Program-made: the position numbers and the translations under genes
Shown: in pieces, positions 44,115-57,881 of the stretch
Layout: every line of letters starts with the position of its first letter
Position numbering within the stretch: position 1 is the first letter of the stretch
The notes under the pieces: model-generated
Told to the model about the DNA's origin: nothing
What the model saw: the letters and a program-made list of their open reading frames with translations, nothing else
Database searches by the model: none
Assembly (NCBI GenBank): GCA_003952965.2
Contig: CM025854.1
Span: forward strand, 23,096,721 to 23,160,720
Direction of reading: 5' to 3'
Source: Morella rubra
Taxonomy: Eukaryota; Streptophyta; Magnoliopsida; Fagales; Myricaceae
DNA: 64,000 bases

Positions 44115-47100
44115 TTAATTATGTTGATTGCTTGATGCTTGAGCTTCAATATGCTGGCCTGCTTCTTCGAGAGACAAAAGCTCCTGCATGAGGGCCGCTA
44201 GCTTCGCAACATTATCTTGATGAATGTGAGAAGGAACTTTTTCCCTGTAGCCAGAAGCATTAACCATCTTTGAGAGCTTGTCGTGTTGCCTGCAAAGTAA
44301 AAATTTAACCGTGAGCAGGCTTGAACCGTCAGGGAACTCATATGGAGGCATATTTATGATCCAAATAGTATCATTGACGTTAATGAGATCTCTGTTTGAT
44401 GCCTTGCAATAGAAAAGTTTGACAGCCAAAATATGCTCTTCTAATTTCTCCATTACATTTCTTTTAATTCTACGGATGTAAAACTGAATTGCAGAGACTT
44501 CAAAAAGAAAAAACCTTTACCTCCCAACACAATAACTCCCGCACACTACTAAGCATTTACCTGTTTCGGTTGCGAGGTTTACAAGATAAAAATGGAATTG
44601 GCCTTGATAAACCAGTTTGCTTTATACAAGTTTTTCAACCACTTAAAAACCATACATCAAATCGACAACCCTTCGTTAAGTTACCAATACCCCGATCATA
44701 TTCCATTTTTCCAGATGCATGAAAGAGATACAAATAAAAGTTGTACAGAAATCACAGTGCATTAGCATCAAGGACATAACACACATCATTAGACGGATTA
44801 AAATCCGGGATCTGTTTTTAACAGTTCTATATCAAATGTAGAGGCTATCTACATCAATTTACTACATGCTTGAAAGTAATTCGGTTAATATACCCAAGGA
44901 ATTTGCTCAACCCTAATTTTTAGTCTAATGAGTCACTTATGCACAATATAGTCCAGTCCGCAAATCTCACCATTATTAGTTTATCTTTCACTAGTTCTCT
45001 AACTGTTTTTAGGGCTTCCGAACCTGAATCCCAAATTCTACACCATACATAACTGCACTCATCCAATAACACAGCATTCATACACGAAAGCAACCAGTAA
45101 GAATCTTACTTCCGTATATCATCCATTTTTTTCCTGATCTTCTCAAGTTCTGCTTCAGGAGAAAGAGCTCCTTGAAGCTCAAGATAAACAGAAAGGTTTT
45201 CATTTATAACAGATACTGCACATCCAACTGGAGCAGCATCATTCTCATTGATTACCTGTATAATGATAATTCTGCAGGTTAGATGTACTTTAACCAAAGG
45301 AAATGAACTAGCAACATACAAGATCGACCTCAGTTTCTTAGGAAGAATAGGTAGTGAGCCACAATGTATACAAATTTATAAAGCAAATGTAACAGTGATG
45401 AAACTGCGACAACACATTGAAAATTCAATTGATTATTGATTGGGGATTAACCCCCCTCCGAAATAACCTCCAAAAATATCATTCTTGCAATTTCATCTTT
45501 AAAATGCTTTAAAAGAGATAGATGATTTTATGAAAATTGGAAAGAAAGTGAGGGAAAAGCAAGCAAGAATATATGCCACCTAGAAAGAGCAACAAAGGTG
45601 GGCATCAGCAGAACTACAAATCCACAGCAGCAGTAATGTACTCACATTGCTTTTCTATGAAAATATTTACTTACAAAACAATTAAAAGAAGAAGATAAAA
45701 AAAAAAAAAAAAAAAAAGAGGAAAGAAAGAGAAAGACAGGAGAATGACTTTAGGACACAGGAAATTCAACAAAAGGTCCCTTGAAGAAAGGGTCCAACAT
45801 ACAGCTTCAAAATGGATTAAAGTGACAAGAAAGATGTACTGACAAAAAAAGAAAAAAAAAAAAAAAAAAGGGAAACTAGAAAGAGGAGAAAGAAGGGAGA
45901 ATGACTTTAGAACACAGCAAATGTAACAAAAGGTGAGAAAGAAAATAACATGCTGCTCCTGCACCGCAGAGGAAAAGGTCTCTCAGGGTTAAAGCCTTTA
46001 AATGAGCCAACCTGAGTGAGATAACGGCTGCTTAAGCTGAGGTTGGTAAACTTGGAAAACTGTTCAAACTCAGCTTGAAAGTTTGAATAATTTAACTTTC
46101 TTTAACTCATTTTTTCAATTCATGAAAAAGAAAATTAACGTAGACAACAAACACTCAAGATATCCGCCAAAAATCTGGGTAAACTCAAGACTGTCATGTG
46201 GGCTGTTGAGAACTTTAATAGGTAGAACAATTAGGGACTAAGAGTCTGTTCGGTTAAAAAAAAATCCTCAGGATTTTTTTGAATTTCAGAATACAAAATA
46301 TTCTACAACCAAACATCATTCTTAACACTACATAAAAATAACTAAAACACGCATACCAATAAAGTTAACATCACCTAAAAATTCTCAAAACACAAAAAAT
46401 TCTCAAAAAACACCACAACCGAACAACCTCTAATAAAAAACAAAATAGCCTGCCTCAAATGTGAATGTTTTGAAGAACCACTTTGTAAGACCAACATCAG
46501 CAATATACCTTCAAAGATGATAAATTGGCAAGAGTGATAATCTCCAGCTGATGGTTGCCAATAATCTCCGAAACTGCATCACTTCGGCACAGCGCAAAAG
46601 CTGGTCGCCTGAGGACAGAAACACCACAACCAGAATTAGGGCAACTTTGTAATCTGAAATTCACATTAAGTTGAATTTACAAAACCTTATAGTTAAATTA
46701 ACTGTTATCAATGACAGCAACCACATTAATGACAAAGATAAGGAAACAATCTTCAATATCCAAGCTGGATGTGTTATCAAACATCAACATAGTTTTTTTC
46801 TTGCCCTTCCGTCTTGTGCCATAGCTTTTGCCAAAAGATAACAGGATGTCACAGACATCATGTGCTAGAAAAACACGATTCACCAGTTTCTAAGTAGTTT
46901 TTACATGAAGAACACAAGCTACAGAAATAGCATCACTTTTATACACACTATTATGAAAGCTTGGAAGAGCTCCAGGGAAAGATAAGACTTAACCATTCAC
47001 GTAGATATCATCATCACCTCCACTCTAACACCACCACCCCCTCCCCAAAAAAAAAAAGAGGAAAGAAAGAAAAGATAAAGGGAGAACAGCAAAGGGAAGA

Positions 47101-50100
47101 AAAAGAAAAAAAGGTGAGTTTCAAGATGTGAGTGGAACAATGTAGGTCCCTAGAGTCTGAAGATCTCAAAGCATGAGCTGAAAATGATCTTTTCCTTCGC
47201 ATGGATTTCAGTTCATACCAAATTGTATCCTCCTTGACTCGTTTTTGAATTAGATGTCATAAGTTCTAGGTGCTAATTTTCTCGAGACTATGCTCTTTGC
47301 ATACTCTAGGCATTCTAAACCTTTACTTTCTTTCTTTCCTTTTATCTTGACCAAGACTTAGAATTGTACTCACTGCAGAAAAAATTGAAGAACAAAAGAA
47401 CGAACAGAAAGTAAAAGAAAAAAGAGATGGATTCCATGTACCTTTCACGTCTTTCATTTGCAAGTGACCTGAGAGATTTCACAGCAGAATCTAAAAGATC
47501 CATCTCATACTCCACCCTTTCATTTGTCCAGCGCTGGAATAGTCATAAGTTTTGTCAAATAGTGATAAGATAGGCTACTAAATCTTAACACTTAGGTCAA
47601 TAGCCTTTACAGACAGCTAACACGATCTAGTATGAAAAAAAGAAAAAGCAACATTCATTTTTGCCAATATCACTATATTCATCAAAGTAAACCCAACCAT
47701 CAAGAGAAGTGGGTGTATGAGAGGGGTCATCCCTTCACCGTGAAAATTGTCGCAAGTCACACGTTATTAAAGAATGCATTGACATCGTTACCATGATTAA
47801 ACGTTATCCAATTCACATAACCGGATACTTCTGCTCAGATGAACAGCCTTCCTATAAGGCATTAAATGGTCCACCCCACTTCTAGGTAACCATCTAATGG
47901 TCCAACTAATCCGTACCTTTACTTTCACTTAGGAATAAAAAGCCACATGGCCTCAGCAATTGGTAGCCGAGATAATAATGGTAGCCTAACTGTTGATTTT
48001 GTCATACAAATTGAAAAGCTAAACTAACCTCGACAATTGATGGGTACTCGCATATCATGATTGATTCTATCCTTGTACTGTCCTTTGATGAAGGAAGGCG
48101 CTGCCACAATTCTTCTGTGACATATGGCATAAAAGGATGAAGCAGTCGCAGTCCATTGTCAAGGCATAGCCAAAGTGTGTCTCGAGCAAGACTCCTTGCA
48201 GACTCAAACTTCGGATCATTCCCAGCAAAGAAAGGCTTAATTGCTTCAATAAAAACATCACATAGTTGGTACTGCCACCATGAGTACACTGTACTTGCTG
48301 CATCAGAGAAGTCATATGATTCCAGCGACAGAATAGTTTTGGATATGGCTTTGTTTAGCACCGAGAGTATCCACTGACAGCTAAACGGCAAGACATCCGT
48401 ATTTACATCTGTGGGTGCAACATAATCATCTCCAAGCCTACTCAAAGCAAATCGTACAGCATTCCACAATTTATTACACCACTGACGATACCCAACCACT
48501 CTTAGGATATCCAAATTTATTCTATCCGACTGCAAGACAAAATAATGACACATATCACCAAATAAATTGAAAGGAAATGGCCAAATGAGTGAAAGAAAGA
48601 CGAGTACAAGAACAAACCTGAGCAGTGTAAGCAATAAGGGCAAAGCGAAGAGCATCAGCGCCGCACTCAGCAATACCATTAGGAAAGTCCTTCACCTGCC
48701 CTTCTTTGGCAACAGACAATTCTTTGGGATCCAAGTTACCCTCTTCTAGCCTCTTATGAAGACCCTCCAGGGATACCCCATTTATTACTTCGAGCGGATC
48801 AATGACATTTCCCAATGACTTAGACATCTTGCGCCCATGCGCATCGCGAATCATTGGGTGTAAATAAACCTGCATATAATTTAGAGTGCAGCAATCAGAT
48901 CACATCACCCCAATTGAGACACAATTGGGAAATTATATTTTTCTCTTTGTTACTTAACACCCTGAAACTTGAAATGAGACCCTCCCCATCGAATTATTCT
49001 CACCAGGGGAGGAGGTCCTGGAGCTTAAAACAGTTACTATATGCTGTTACATTTGAAAGTTAGCCAGATATGAATTCCTATTTAACAAATAATTCTGTCT
49101 TATATAACACATTAATTGTAAGTCAGAGGTCATGTTATGGTCTAACAAATATTATAGCATAAATCTAAGTTACCTTCCGAAAAGGTACATCACCACCCAA
49201 TTTCATTCCTAGCATCACCATGCGAGCAACCCAGAAAAAGAGAATATCATGACCAGTTTCCAAGACTGAAGTTGGATAAAATGCTTTCAGATCTTCGGTA
49301 TTTTCAGGCCAGCCAAAAACAGACAGTGGAAAGAGACCCGAAGAAAACCATGTATCAAGCACATCAGGATCTTGACTCAAATGGAACTTCTTCCCCTTAT
49401 ATTTCTGGGCGGCCTCCTCCTGAGCCTCCTCTCCATTCCTTGCAACCACCCAGTGGTCATTATAGACACCAAGTTCCTTCAACTCATCATCCTCCAGGGT
49501 GACATACCATGCAGGAACACGGTGACCCCACCAAAGTTGTCGTGAGATACACCAATCACGAATGCTTTCAAGCCATCTGTGATATTTCACACCCAAGCAA
49601 CACTCAATTTCAATCATAAATCATAAAATAAAAAATAAATGTGAAAAACCAACAGTTGGATTCACATTGTCCGATCAACCATAAGAAACTAAGGGCATGT
49701 TCGTTTTCACAATTTTTCTAGAATACAAATATATTCACAAAACCAACATTCAAAATCTTAAAAATTTATACATAAACACCAATACATTTTACACAATCTC
49801 CAACAACTTTTCACACAAACTCCAATATTTTCCAAAAAAAAATTATAACAAATCTTCTCTCTCTATACTTTTTCACCTAACTTCAATACTTTTTTATTAA
49901 ACAATTACATTAAATCATCTCTCTACACCTTTTTACAAACTCCAACAAAAATTAAATATCTTTAAAACTTTTCATTAACCTTTACACAAAAACCTATAAA
50001 ACTCTAATCTACATAAATATTCACAATTCTACCAAAATCCTACAGTTTTTTACAAAACGAACACCCCCTAAGATGCACTAGGGTGTAACATTATCTGGTC

Positions 50101-53100
50101 TGTTCCCTGTACTGCTTTTCCAAGCAATGTTATGAGGCTATTGCATACACTCGGATATCATTCATTTACTCCTTATGATGTGAACATCTGAAATTATTGA
50201 AGCAATGTAAAAAGATATATAAGACAACCTCCTCCAGTCAGCAGAATACTGTTTTGGAATAATCTCCATCTTCCTGTTTTCTTCATCCATTACAGCATCA
50301 AGAGCTTGCCTCCCCAAAGTACTGCAACTAACATACCATTGAGGCTTTATAAGTGGCTCCACAACATCATTGGTTCTTGAACAAAGGCCAAGTCGCATCT
50401 CATTATTTTTAGCACCTCTGTAAAGGCCCTAAATGCAAGAAGGAAAATATATTATTTAACAAAAAGAAAAAACTTTCATTAACATAAGTATCAGACAGAG
50501 AGAACAAGAATGTTGATTATGGAAAAAACCTATACGTAAAACCCCAAGAATAGATGTAGTTTAGGCTCGCACTGTTACATGAAGTGGTCACACAACTTTG
50601 AATTTGACACCAAAATACATAGCTATGGGACTATTACTACGAAATACAAAGAGAATTCACGTGCTTTAGAAAGATTGATTAGCGTCATCACTACATGAAA
50701 TTTAGCTAGAATCAAACAAAGAAAAAAAAAACTAATAAAGTGCAACCAACTTCATTCTACCTTCCAAAAAGATCCAAATATTTAATATAAGAACAAAAAT
50801 GGGCCATTATCTGGTACAATGACAAAGTCTCAGGATGTCAACTGCAAGTCCATGGATTTGAGTTTTAACAGCAGCCATTTCCTGCAAAATAATGGAGGCT
50901 AGAACCATCTCCAAACCAGCCATCCCAGAACCTACTTAGGTTGGACCAACAGTGGTATACATAATTATTACTGAAACCAGGATATCTCCATCGAACTCAT
51001 ACCCTTTCTTCTGCAGTAAATAATCAGTAAGACATTTATTTTTAAAATGCAACCACACTTTAGGTTCCCTCACTCTGATCAACATGCAATTTTCATAATC
51101 CAAACACTGACAATGCTCTGAGAAAAGAAACAAGGTATTCAGTAAGTACAAAATCAATAGACATCGGGGAATGAACTACCATGCTGATGGTTATTTTGCC
51201 CCTGCTTGAAGAGAAAGATGAAGGAAAATATTTTAAGGCTGAATCTAAAACAAGAGAAAATGGCAGAAATATAAAAAGGAAACGAAGTTGTGGGAGGGAG
51301 ACTGGGTGCTGGAGCTGAAAGTACTCGCAAGTGCTTAGCTTACAATTTATGCCAGTAAGAATATGCTACTGAAACAGGTTAGATGGTCATCATCTATGGT
51401 ATACAGACTAGCTGGCACATATTCCAGTAATTATTTTCTGTCCTTTTGGGCCAGAGCAAAGAAATCCCCCTTCATTTTGTTCTTTCATTTCCCAAATACC
51501 CTTTCTCACAGATTTGGCAATCATCTTCCCCTTATTCATGGCCCAACCACTGTGATAAGGAATTCATTCTTTTTACATCTATCCTTTACTTCTTCCTCAT
51601 AATTGAAACCATTTGTTCTTTTTAATCAAATTCCTTTCTAAATGTCTATTTAGGCTAGTCAGAAATATTGTAGCAAGTACTTATGTAGAAACTCCTGTAA
51701 AAGTTGTCCCATGAAAAAAGAAGCCCGCTTTACCACTCCCTCCTACTAAAATTAGGACTCAGATATGCATAACCATCCATAAATTTCTTTGGGTTGTTGA
51801 TTCAACAACAAGATATTTTTCTAAGTATCACTTTTCTATTACCTGCGTTACTAGAAAAATAACTTATGTACGGAGGACTATAGTAAAATACCTTCTTCTG
51901 TAATGCCTCAGTTACCGCTTCTCGGGCTGTAAAACGCAGCATCCCTGCAAACTCTGAGCCACCATTGCTATTTATTTTTCCATCATCAGTAAAAATGTTG
52001 ACAAACTCAAGATTGTGACGCTTCCCAACCTCAAAATCATTTGGGTCATGAGCAGGGGTAATCTGCAAGGTTATGAATGGACTATGAGTTTCTCTATCCT
52101 GGAAATAGAAAATTCAAAGAGAAATTTTAATGCCAGAAATTCCTCAGGCTTAAAAATAATTTTTACCTTAACAGCGCCAGTGCCAAACTTCGGATCAACA
52201 AGAATTGCATCACAAACTATAGGAAGCTTTCTTCCATTAAATGGATGAACGGCGAATTTCCCATGAAGATGACTGTACCTTGGGTCATCGGGATGTATAG
52301 CAATAGCAGTATCACCAAGCATAGTTTCCACCCTAGTAGTTGCAACAACAATCTCACCCAGCTCGCCTTCCAAAGGGTAAGCAAATGAAGTTAAAACGCC
52401 AAAATCTACAGGTCTCTCATATCCCGGAACCTTTAGTGGAGTCCTTTCTTTGATTTCAATATAGTCTACCTACATGACCAAGCAACTTCAACAATTGAGA
52501 ATCCATTTAGCGAATTCTTTATGAATACAACAGAATCCGTTCTATAGAACCTCCCTCTAACAGGACATGACTCACCTCAATATCAGATATTGCAGTCCGC
52601 AGCACACAATCCCAATTCACTAAACGAAGATCTCTGCAACAACAAGATGAACTATAACAACTCCAAACAGAAGAAAAATAACAGTTACATATAAGAAAGC
52701 TGACAAACGGTTAGAAAACGACATGAGCCTGAAAACCTAGTTATCTATTCTCATTAACCAATCATGTACAATGAAAGGCTACTTATCAATAGGTAACTTT
52801 TGATATCATAGGCCAACACCATAACTAGGATACTTGAATATCTCCAAGGCTATCTGTGATAAAACTCGAGGTCAAATGTTTGAGAATAATGTGAAACAAA
52901 TGTAAGAGAACATAATTCAGAGGCAGGACATGTTCCAAAGAATTAAGGATAGATTTTGGCAAATACATGCATAACCACTACGTTAAAGACAATGAAAATT
53001 TTTTCCCGATGTGAATCGCACCTATAGATTAGCCCTTCCTTGTAAAGCCTAACAAAAGCCTCTGTAACAGCCTTTGATCTCTTCTCATCCATTGTGAAGC

Positions 53101-56100
53101 ACTGAAAACAACGAACAGGTAGAAAAATCACAGACCAAGCCATGTGCCACCCCACGCAGGGGGGAGAGAGAGTTGTTGAGAAAATTATATTGATGAGTGA
53201 ACCCAAGGGGAAAAAGCTGAAGTACTTCATGAAGAATATCATGGTCTGTCCAGAACAATAAAGAATGAGTAATGTCAAACTTGACCCTTACCTCACGAGA
53301 CCAGTCCAAAGAGGCACCCAAGCAACGCAACTGTTGCAATATGGTGCCACCATACTTGTCTTTCCAATTCCAGACCTTTTATCACAATATAACCCAACCA
53401 ACAGAATAGACATAGCTGAGAGTAGATTAAGCAATAGAAGGCATGAAAAATTATGAAGGGAGGCCCTTTTAGCTGGAAAGGGAGCTGATATAGGCTAGTG
53501 ATAGTCTGAACTCACTTCAGAGACAAATTTCTCACGACCAATATCATGCCTAGTTAATTGCCTCTCTCGCATTATCTTCTTTTCCACAACAACCTGAGGA
53601 AAAACCAAAAAGAAAAAAGACCAAACATATTACGAGCCTAATAAATAACCCAACCCATAAAGAATATTCATATTCATTGCCAAGTTGAGAGCACAACAAA
53701 AGACTTGTTGCAAGGAAAAAGCCGGCTTCAAACATCAGTTATATATAAGCCACAGATGCTTATAGGCAAAAGCCTATGATATAGGATGAATTCAGGCCTG
53801 ACATTGTGGTATACAAATATCAGCTCATTCATCTTTCCTCGCAGACCAAATTAAGTTCAATACCACCTCAGATTAATCTGTGAAATATATAGGGGGCAGA
53901 CAGCAGAGACCCCATATAGCTTTCAGTAAGCAAAATCAGCATCAGTAATGTTCCAGTGCATCTCACCACTGAGTAACATGCAGCAGCAAAAACGCCTAAC
54001 ATCCAAATACTTACAGAAGCGTCTGCTGCACAGATATCATTACTAGGGCATCAAGCCACTGAGTAATATGTAGCGCCCCCCCCCCCCAAAAAAAAAAAAA
54101 AAAAAACCAAAAAACAAAAATGGCACATTCTTAACGCTACATGCTGCTGAGTACAATAGACGAGCACAAAGCTACATGGTAAGGGCCACATACAATATAA
54201 ATTTATAATTTTGAGAGGAAAAAGACCAACAACTTGTCAAAGGGAGAAAAAGGAAGAGGAACCTGTGTTGCAATCCCAGCATGGTCCACCCCAGGAACCC
54301 ACAAGGTATTGAATCCAGACATTCTCCGCCAGCGAATAATTGTATCCTGCATGCAGTATACACACATTCATCCTGTGAAACCTTCAGAAGATGGAATATG
54401 TGTAGCATAAACAGAAAACTCTGTGCAACCGCAATACCTCCACAGCAGCAGTAAGCGCATGACCTATATGGAGGGCACCCGTCACATTTGGGGGTGGCAA
54501 GACCTGCAGGATAAACCAATCAGTTTAATTTCTTTTTAACCTTGCTTTTTTTTTTTTAAACCCCCGATTCAATTACACAACTCAATAATTTAATTAAAAT
54601 ATGTCAACTTATATTATGCTTTTATTTTCCATTAAACATGGTTCTATTCAAACTTGACATACGTGCAATTTAATCATTTTGCCTTCACATATTTCTGGAC
54701 ATACGTTGTTTATTTTTTATGCACTTTTAGACCCTGCCACATTCGTCAAAACACTTAAAATACACAATATTTATTTTATGGAAGAGAATAAATTTTTTAT
54801 CTTGCAAAGTGAACAAAAGATCTGCAAACCATCATCCACCAGGAATTATTCATTAAATAGCAATAAGAATACATATACGCAACGCAAAGGAGTTAACAGG
54901 CAGTTAGAACCAAAAACTAAAATGGCCAAAGAATATTAACTCAAGCCGCCATACGTCAAATCCGCATAATCTAATTGAAGATGAATGGAGTAAAAACTGA
55001 GAAGAGGTAAATGTACTGTCAACAAAACTACTTTTAGACAGGCAGAAAGCATAGAAACTATTCTCCTTAGCTCATCCAAATTAGCTACTATTCTCATTCC
55101 CACCAATGGAACACCCCATTTTGCAATCTCCACAAAAGCCCCAAACATACCGACCACGACCAAGGCCAATGCCAATGCCAGTGCCATCAGAATCCTTAGA
55201 GATCTCCCTCAGTTCTTGTTGTCACAATAGCCACCACTACTTGAGGTTTTCTCCGCACATTCCAGGAAGTATTTGCTTAATAATCTCGTTTTTCTGTTGT
55301 GACTCAAGGGATTCTAAAACAAATGCGATTTTAAATAGTGGCATTGTGAACGATTGTTAGGAAGATCAATGAGTCTAGAGATGGTAAGTACAGGCATTGG
55401 CGATCGCAAATAACTTAACCCCCCTGCTTCATTCTCCACCCTTGTTGCAAGGAACCTCAGATCTCTCAAGCTTGAGATGATTCTGCCGTAGACAAGTTTT
55501 GCCTTGTCCCTTATTACTGGAAACAATTATAGTCTCTCAATTGTCAAAAAAATCATAGATTTGTTTTATTAAATGAACAAAATCTTCTTATTCAGTAGTA
55601 ACACATACACAATGGTCAAAGAAATACCATGAGCAATAAAACACCTATACTAAATACCCTGAGACCAAAACGTTGATTTCATTAAACCACATGACCCAAA
55701 AGAAAATGTGTAAATGTCATCAACCACTTACACGGGATCACCACTTTGACTGACAAAGTGAACTCTTGAAACGTTCCACTTTAAGAGTGAAAAATACAAT
55801 AGCACCTAGCAAGCATTGACATTACCACTATAGATCGAAAAGTAAAATTCTGCTCAATCTTACAAGCTGGGATCAGTAGTTTGGCTCTTGATTTGAAGCA
55901 AAGTTTAGTCATACTCTGACTCTGGAGGTTCTATACATCTAGTGAATGTTAAGACCAACACAAGATGTGCATGAAAGTTATTCTCAAATCAAATTCAAAC
56001 TAATTTAACCACGCGTTTCTATTCGAACTGTCCTTTACAATAGCAAAACAGAAAACACATTTAAAGACAAAGCAAGACATCTTTACACAGCAAGTGACTG

Positions 56101-57870
56101 AAAGGCGTGCAGCAAGAAACTCACAATAACAAACGGGGGTTTGGAGCTCCTTGCATCTGCAACAAAGAATCCCGATTTCTCCCACCATGAATACCACCTA
56201 GATCAGCAAGGATAGATGAGAGAGATTGCAAAAGCTTCAGTTATGATCAATTTGGTACGGGCAAAGACACCAACAAAAAACACTTACGATTTCTCTACTG
56301 CACCAGGACTGTACTGCTTTGCCATTTGACGAGACATTCTTTTCTTCTCGCCGAAAGGCGTTCCAGGGTCAATGAACTCCTCGGGATTCTCTTCCTCCTC
56401 ACCACGCTTTACATTTTTTCTTTCACTTTTTTTCTGTGGATTTGCTGCTTTTTGCGCCTAAGAGAAAAAAGAGTAAACTGCACATATTATCATTCTTCCT
56501 ATGTATCAATCAATAACTCTTATGAAAGGCAAAGAAATACACAAACTATTTTCTTGTTGTTACCTGTAGTTTAGCAGCTTTCTCTAAAGCCTTTTGCTTT
56601 TTCAATTCTTTCTCTCTCGCCTGCAAAAAGTTATATACTCGATTAGATATCCCCCAAATAAAACAACTCCCAGGAACAAAATGCAATGATTCCCCAAAAA
56701 GTGAATTCCCCTAACATTCATATTTCTACAAGGAAAAAAATTGAAATGAAGCAAGAAACAAAAACTATTTCAGCAATTTTTAAAAAATAACATACAGAAA
56801 GAAATGAAGTGAGAAATCAACACATTAAATTGATAGACGGAGAGACAGCCATCACCAACAGCTGATTACACTAGCTAATTACACCTGACAATTAGTTAGT
56901 TTCCTAACCAATCAATTAAACAGATAAAGGCTAAAGACAAAAAAATCCAAAGATTTCGTCTAGTGTAACGAATGCCAAGGTGTAAGAGGAATGCTGAGCT
57001 GGCATAAGATGATCTAATGCAAGCTGGGAAGTCATTGGGCAGTTATGTGAAAACAGGAACAAGTTGTTGGAATGCAACTTAGTCCATTCTCTGTATGAGC
57101 AGTTGTTCAATTAGCAATAGGAATCAGAGAAGAAAAGTCAAGTAGAAGTTTAGCTTTACTGAACAAGCCATCTCTATTCGTTCTTTACCATTTTCTCAAG
57201 AAACAAACACTATACAAAAAAGAGGTTTGTTACATATGAAAACAAATGGCACCAGAGTTTGAAGAGCAACTCTTTTTTTTTTTTTTTGCTGAATCGCAAC
57301 TCACTAAATACAACAAAATACTCCAATTCACCTCCGTTCGTAAAGTGTATTTCAAAAACACTAAAAGATATAGAAAAGAACAAACCTTCTCTTCTTTCTT
57401 CTTCTTCTTCTCAAGGTCTTCTATACTAAGCTTTTTTCCCGAATCCTCCTATGAAATTCAAGCGCATTACAATTAGACACTCGCACTTAAATGAAAGTAA
57501 ACCGAGTAGAAACCAATATGTATAGTTCTGGAAAAAAAAGAACAAAAAAAGCAATAACCAGTTGTTCGTTCTCATTCTTCTTGGCGCCATCCACTTCGGT
57601 CTTTTTCGCCGAATTCGCCTGAGGAATTCAGGAATTATACAGGTGAAACCAAAAGGGGCTCCCAAAAGCAAAAGAGCCAAAAAAACAAAATGAAAGCGAA
57701 TTTAAGGTAACAACTAATCTGTTAATGCGGGAAGTTACCATTGAGTTTGTTGCTGAGAATAATCGGAGAGGAGCTTTTGCAAATGGAGATCGATAGGCCC
57801 TGCGGATTTGGCTCGCGAGGTTCAACAGGAATGGCGGCTTTTGCAAAACCCCGACTTGGAATCCCAGCAT
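44115..57870 (-). CDS. TWN2: valyl-tRNA synthetase, 1115 aa, likely dual cytosolic/mitochondrial
   Basis: Exons (minus): 57739-57870, 57559-57618, 57386-57448, 56564-56620, 56288-56457, 56125-56197, 54438-54503, 54263-54346, 53516-53593, 53292-53375, 53022-53101, 52576-52633, 52167-52469, 51892-52062, 50229-50428, 49174-49576, 48618-48869, 48029-48529, 47442-47533, 46509-46608, 45110-45255, 44115-44289. All are GT-AG and in phase; 1115 residues and TAA. The enzyme joins valine to tRNA-Val. HIGH signature: [13 protein letters not shown] (~188-200). [15 protein letters not shown] (~706-715). The CP1 editing domain lies between, with [14 protein letters not shown] and [19 protein letters not shown], the anticodon-binding region ([18 protein letters not shown]) and a C-terminal coiled coil follow. 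Residues 1-43 are Arg/Ser/Ala-rich with almost no acids (e.g. [19 protein letters not shown]), a typical mitochondrial presequence. The second Met is the last codon of exon 1 and would start a cytosolic form followed by a Lys/Glu-rich extension. Arabidopsis TWN2 is reported to use the same two-start strategy. Confidence 0.96.
46239..46433. mobile_element. Tourist-like MITE (PIF/Harbinger type) in a ValRS intron
   Basis: Element body 46,242-46,430 (189 bp). Terminal inverted repeats GAGTCTGTTCGGTT and AACCGAACAACCTC (12 of 14 paired). Flanked by the 3-bp target duplication TAA at 46,239-46,241 and 46,431-46,433, the mark of PIF/Harbinger insertion. No coding capacity. Lies in the intron between exons 20 and 21. 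Confidence 0.85.
49690..50071. mobile_element. Tourist-like MITE (PIF/Harbinger type) in a ValRS intron
   Basis: Element body 49,693-50,068 (376 bp). Terminal inverted repeats GGGCATGTTCGTTTT and AAAACGAACACCCCC, flanked by TAA on both sides (49,690-49,692 and 50,069-50,071). AT-rich interior with no coding capacity. Lies in the intron between exons 15 and 16. Same terminal type as the element at 46,242 but a different, longer interior. Confidence 0.87.
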
Positions 57871-57873
57871 ATA

Positions 57874-57881
57874 AAACCCTA
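57874..57881 (-). promoter_or_regulatory. telo-box just before the ValRS start codon
   Basis: AAACCCTA on the plus strand (TAGGGTTT in the gene's sense), four bases upstream of the first ATG. Telo-boxes are enriched around the transcription starts of plant translation-machinery genes. It implies the leader before the first ATG is short or that the box lies within it. Confidence 0.4.
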
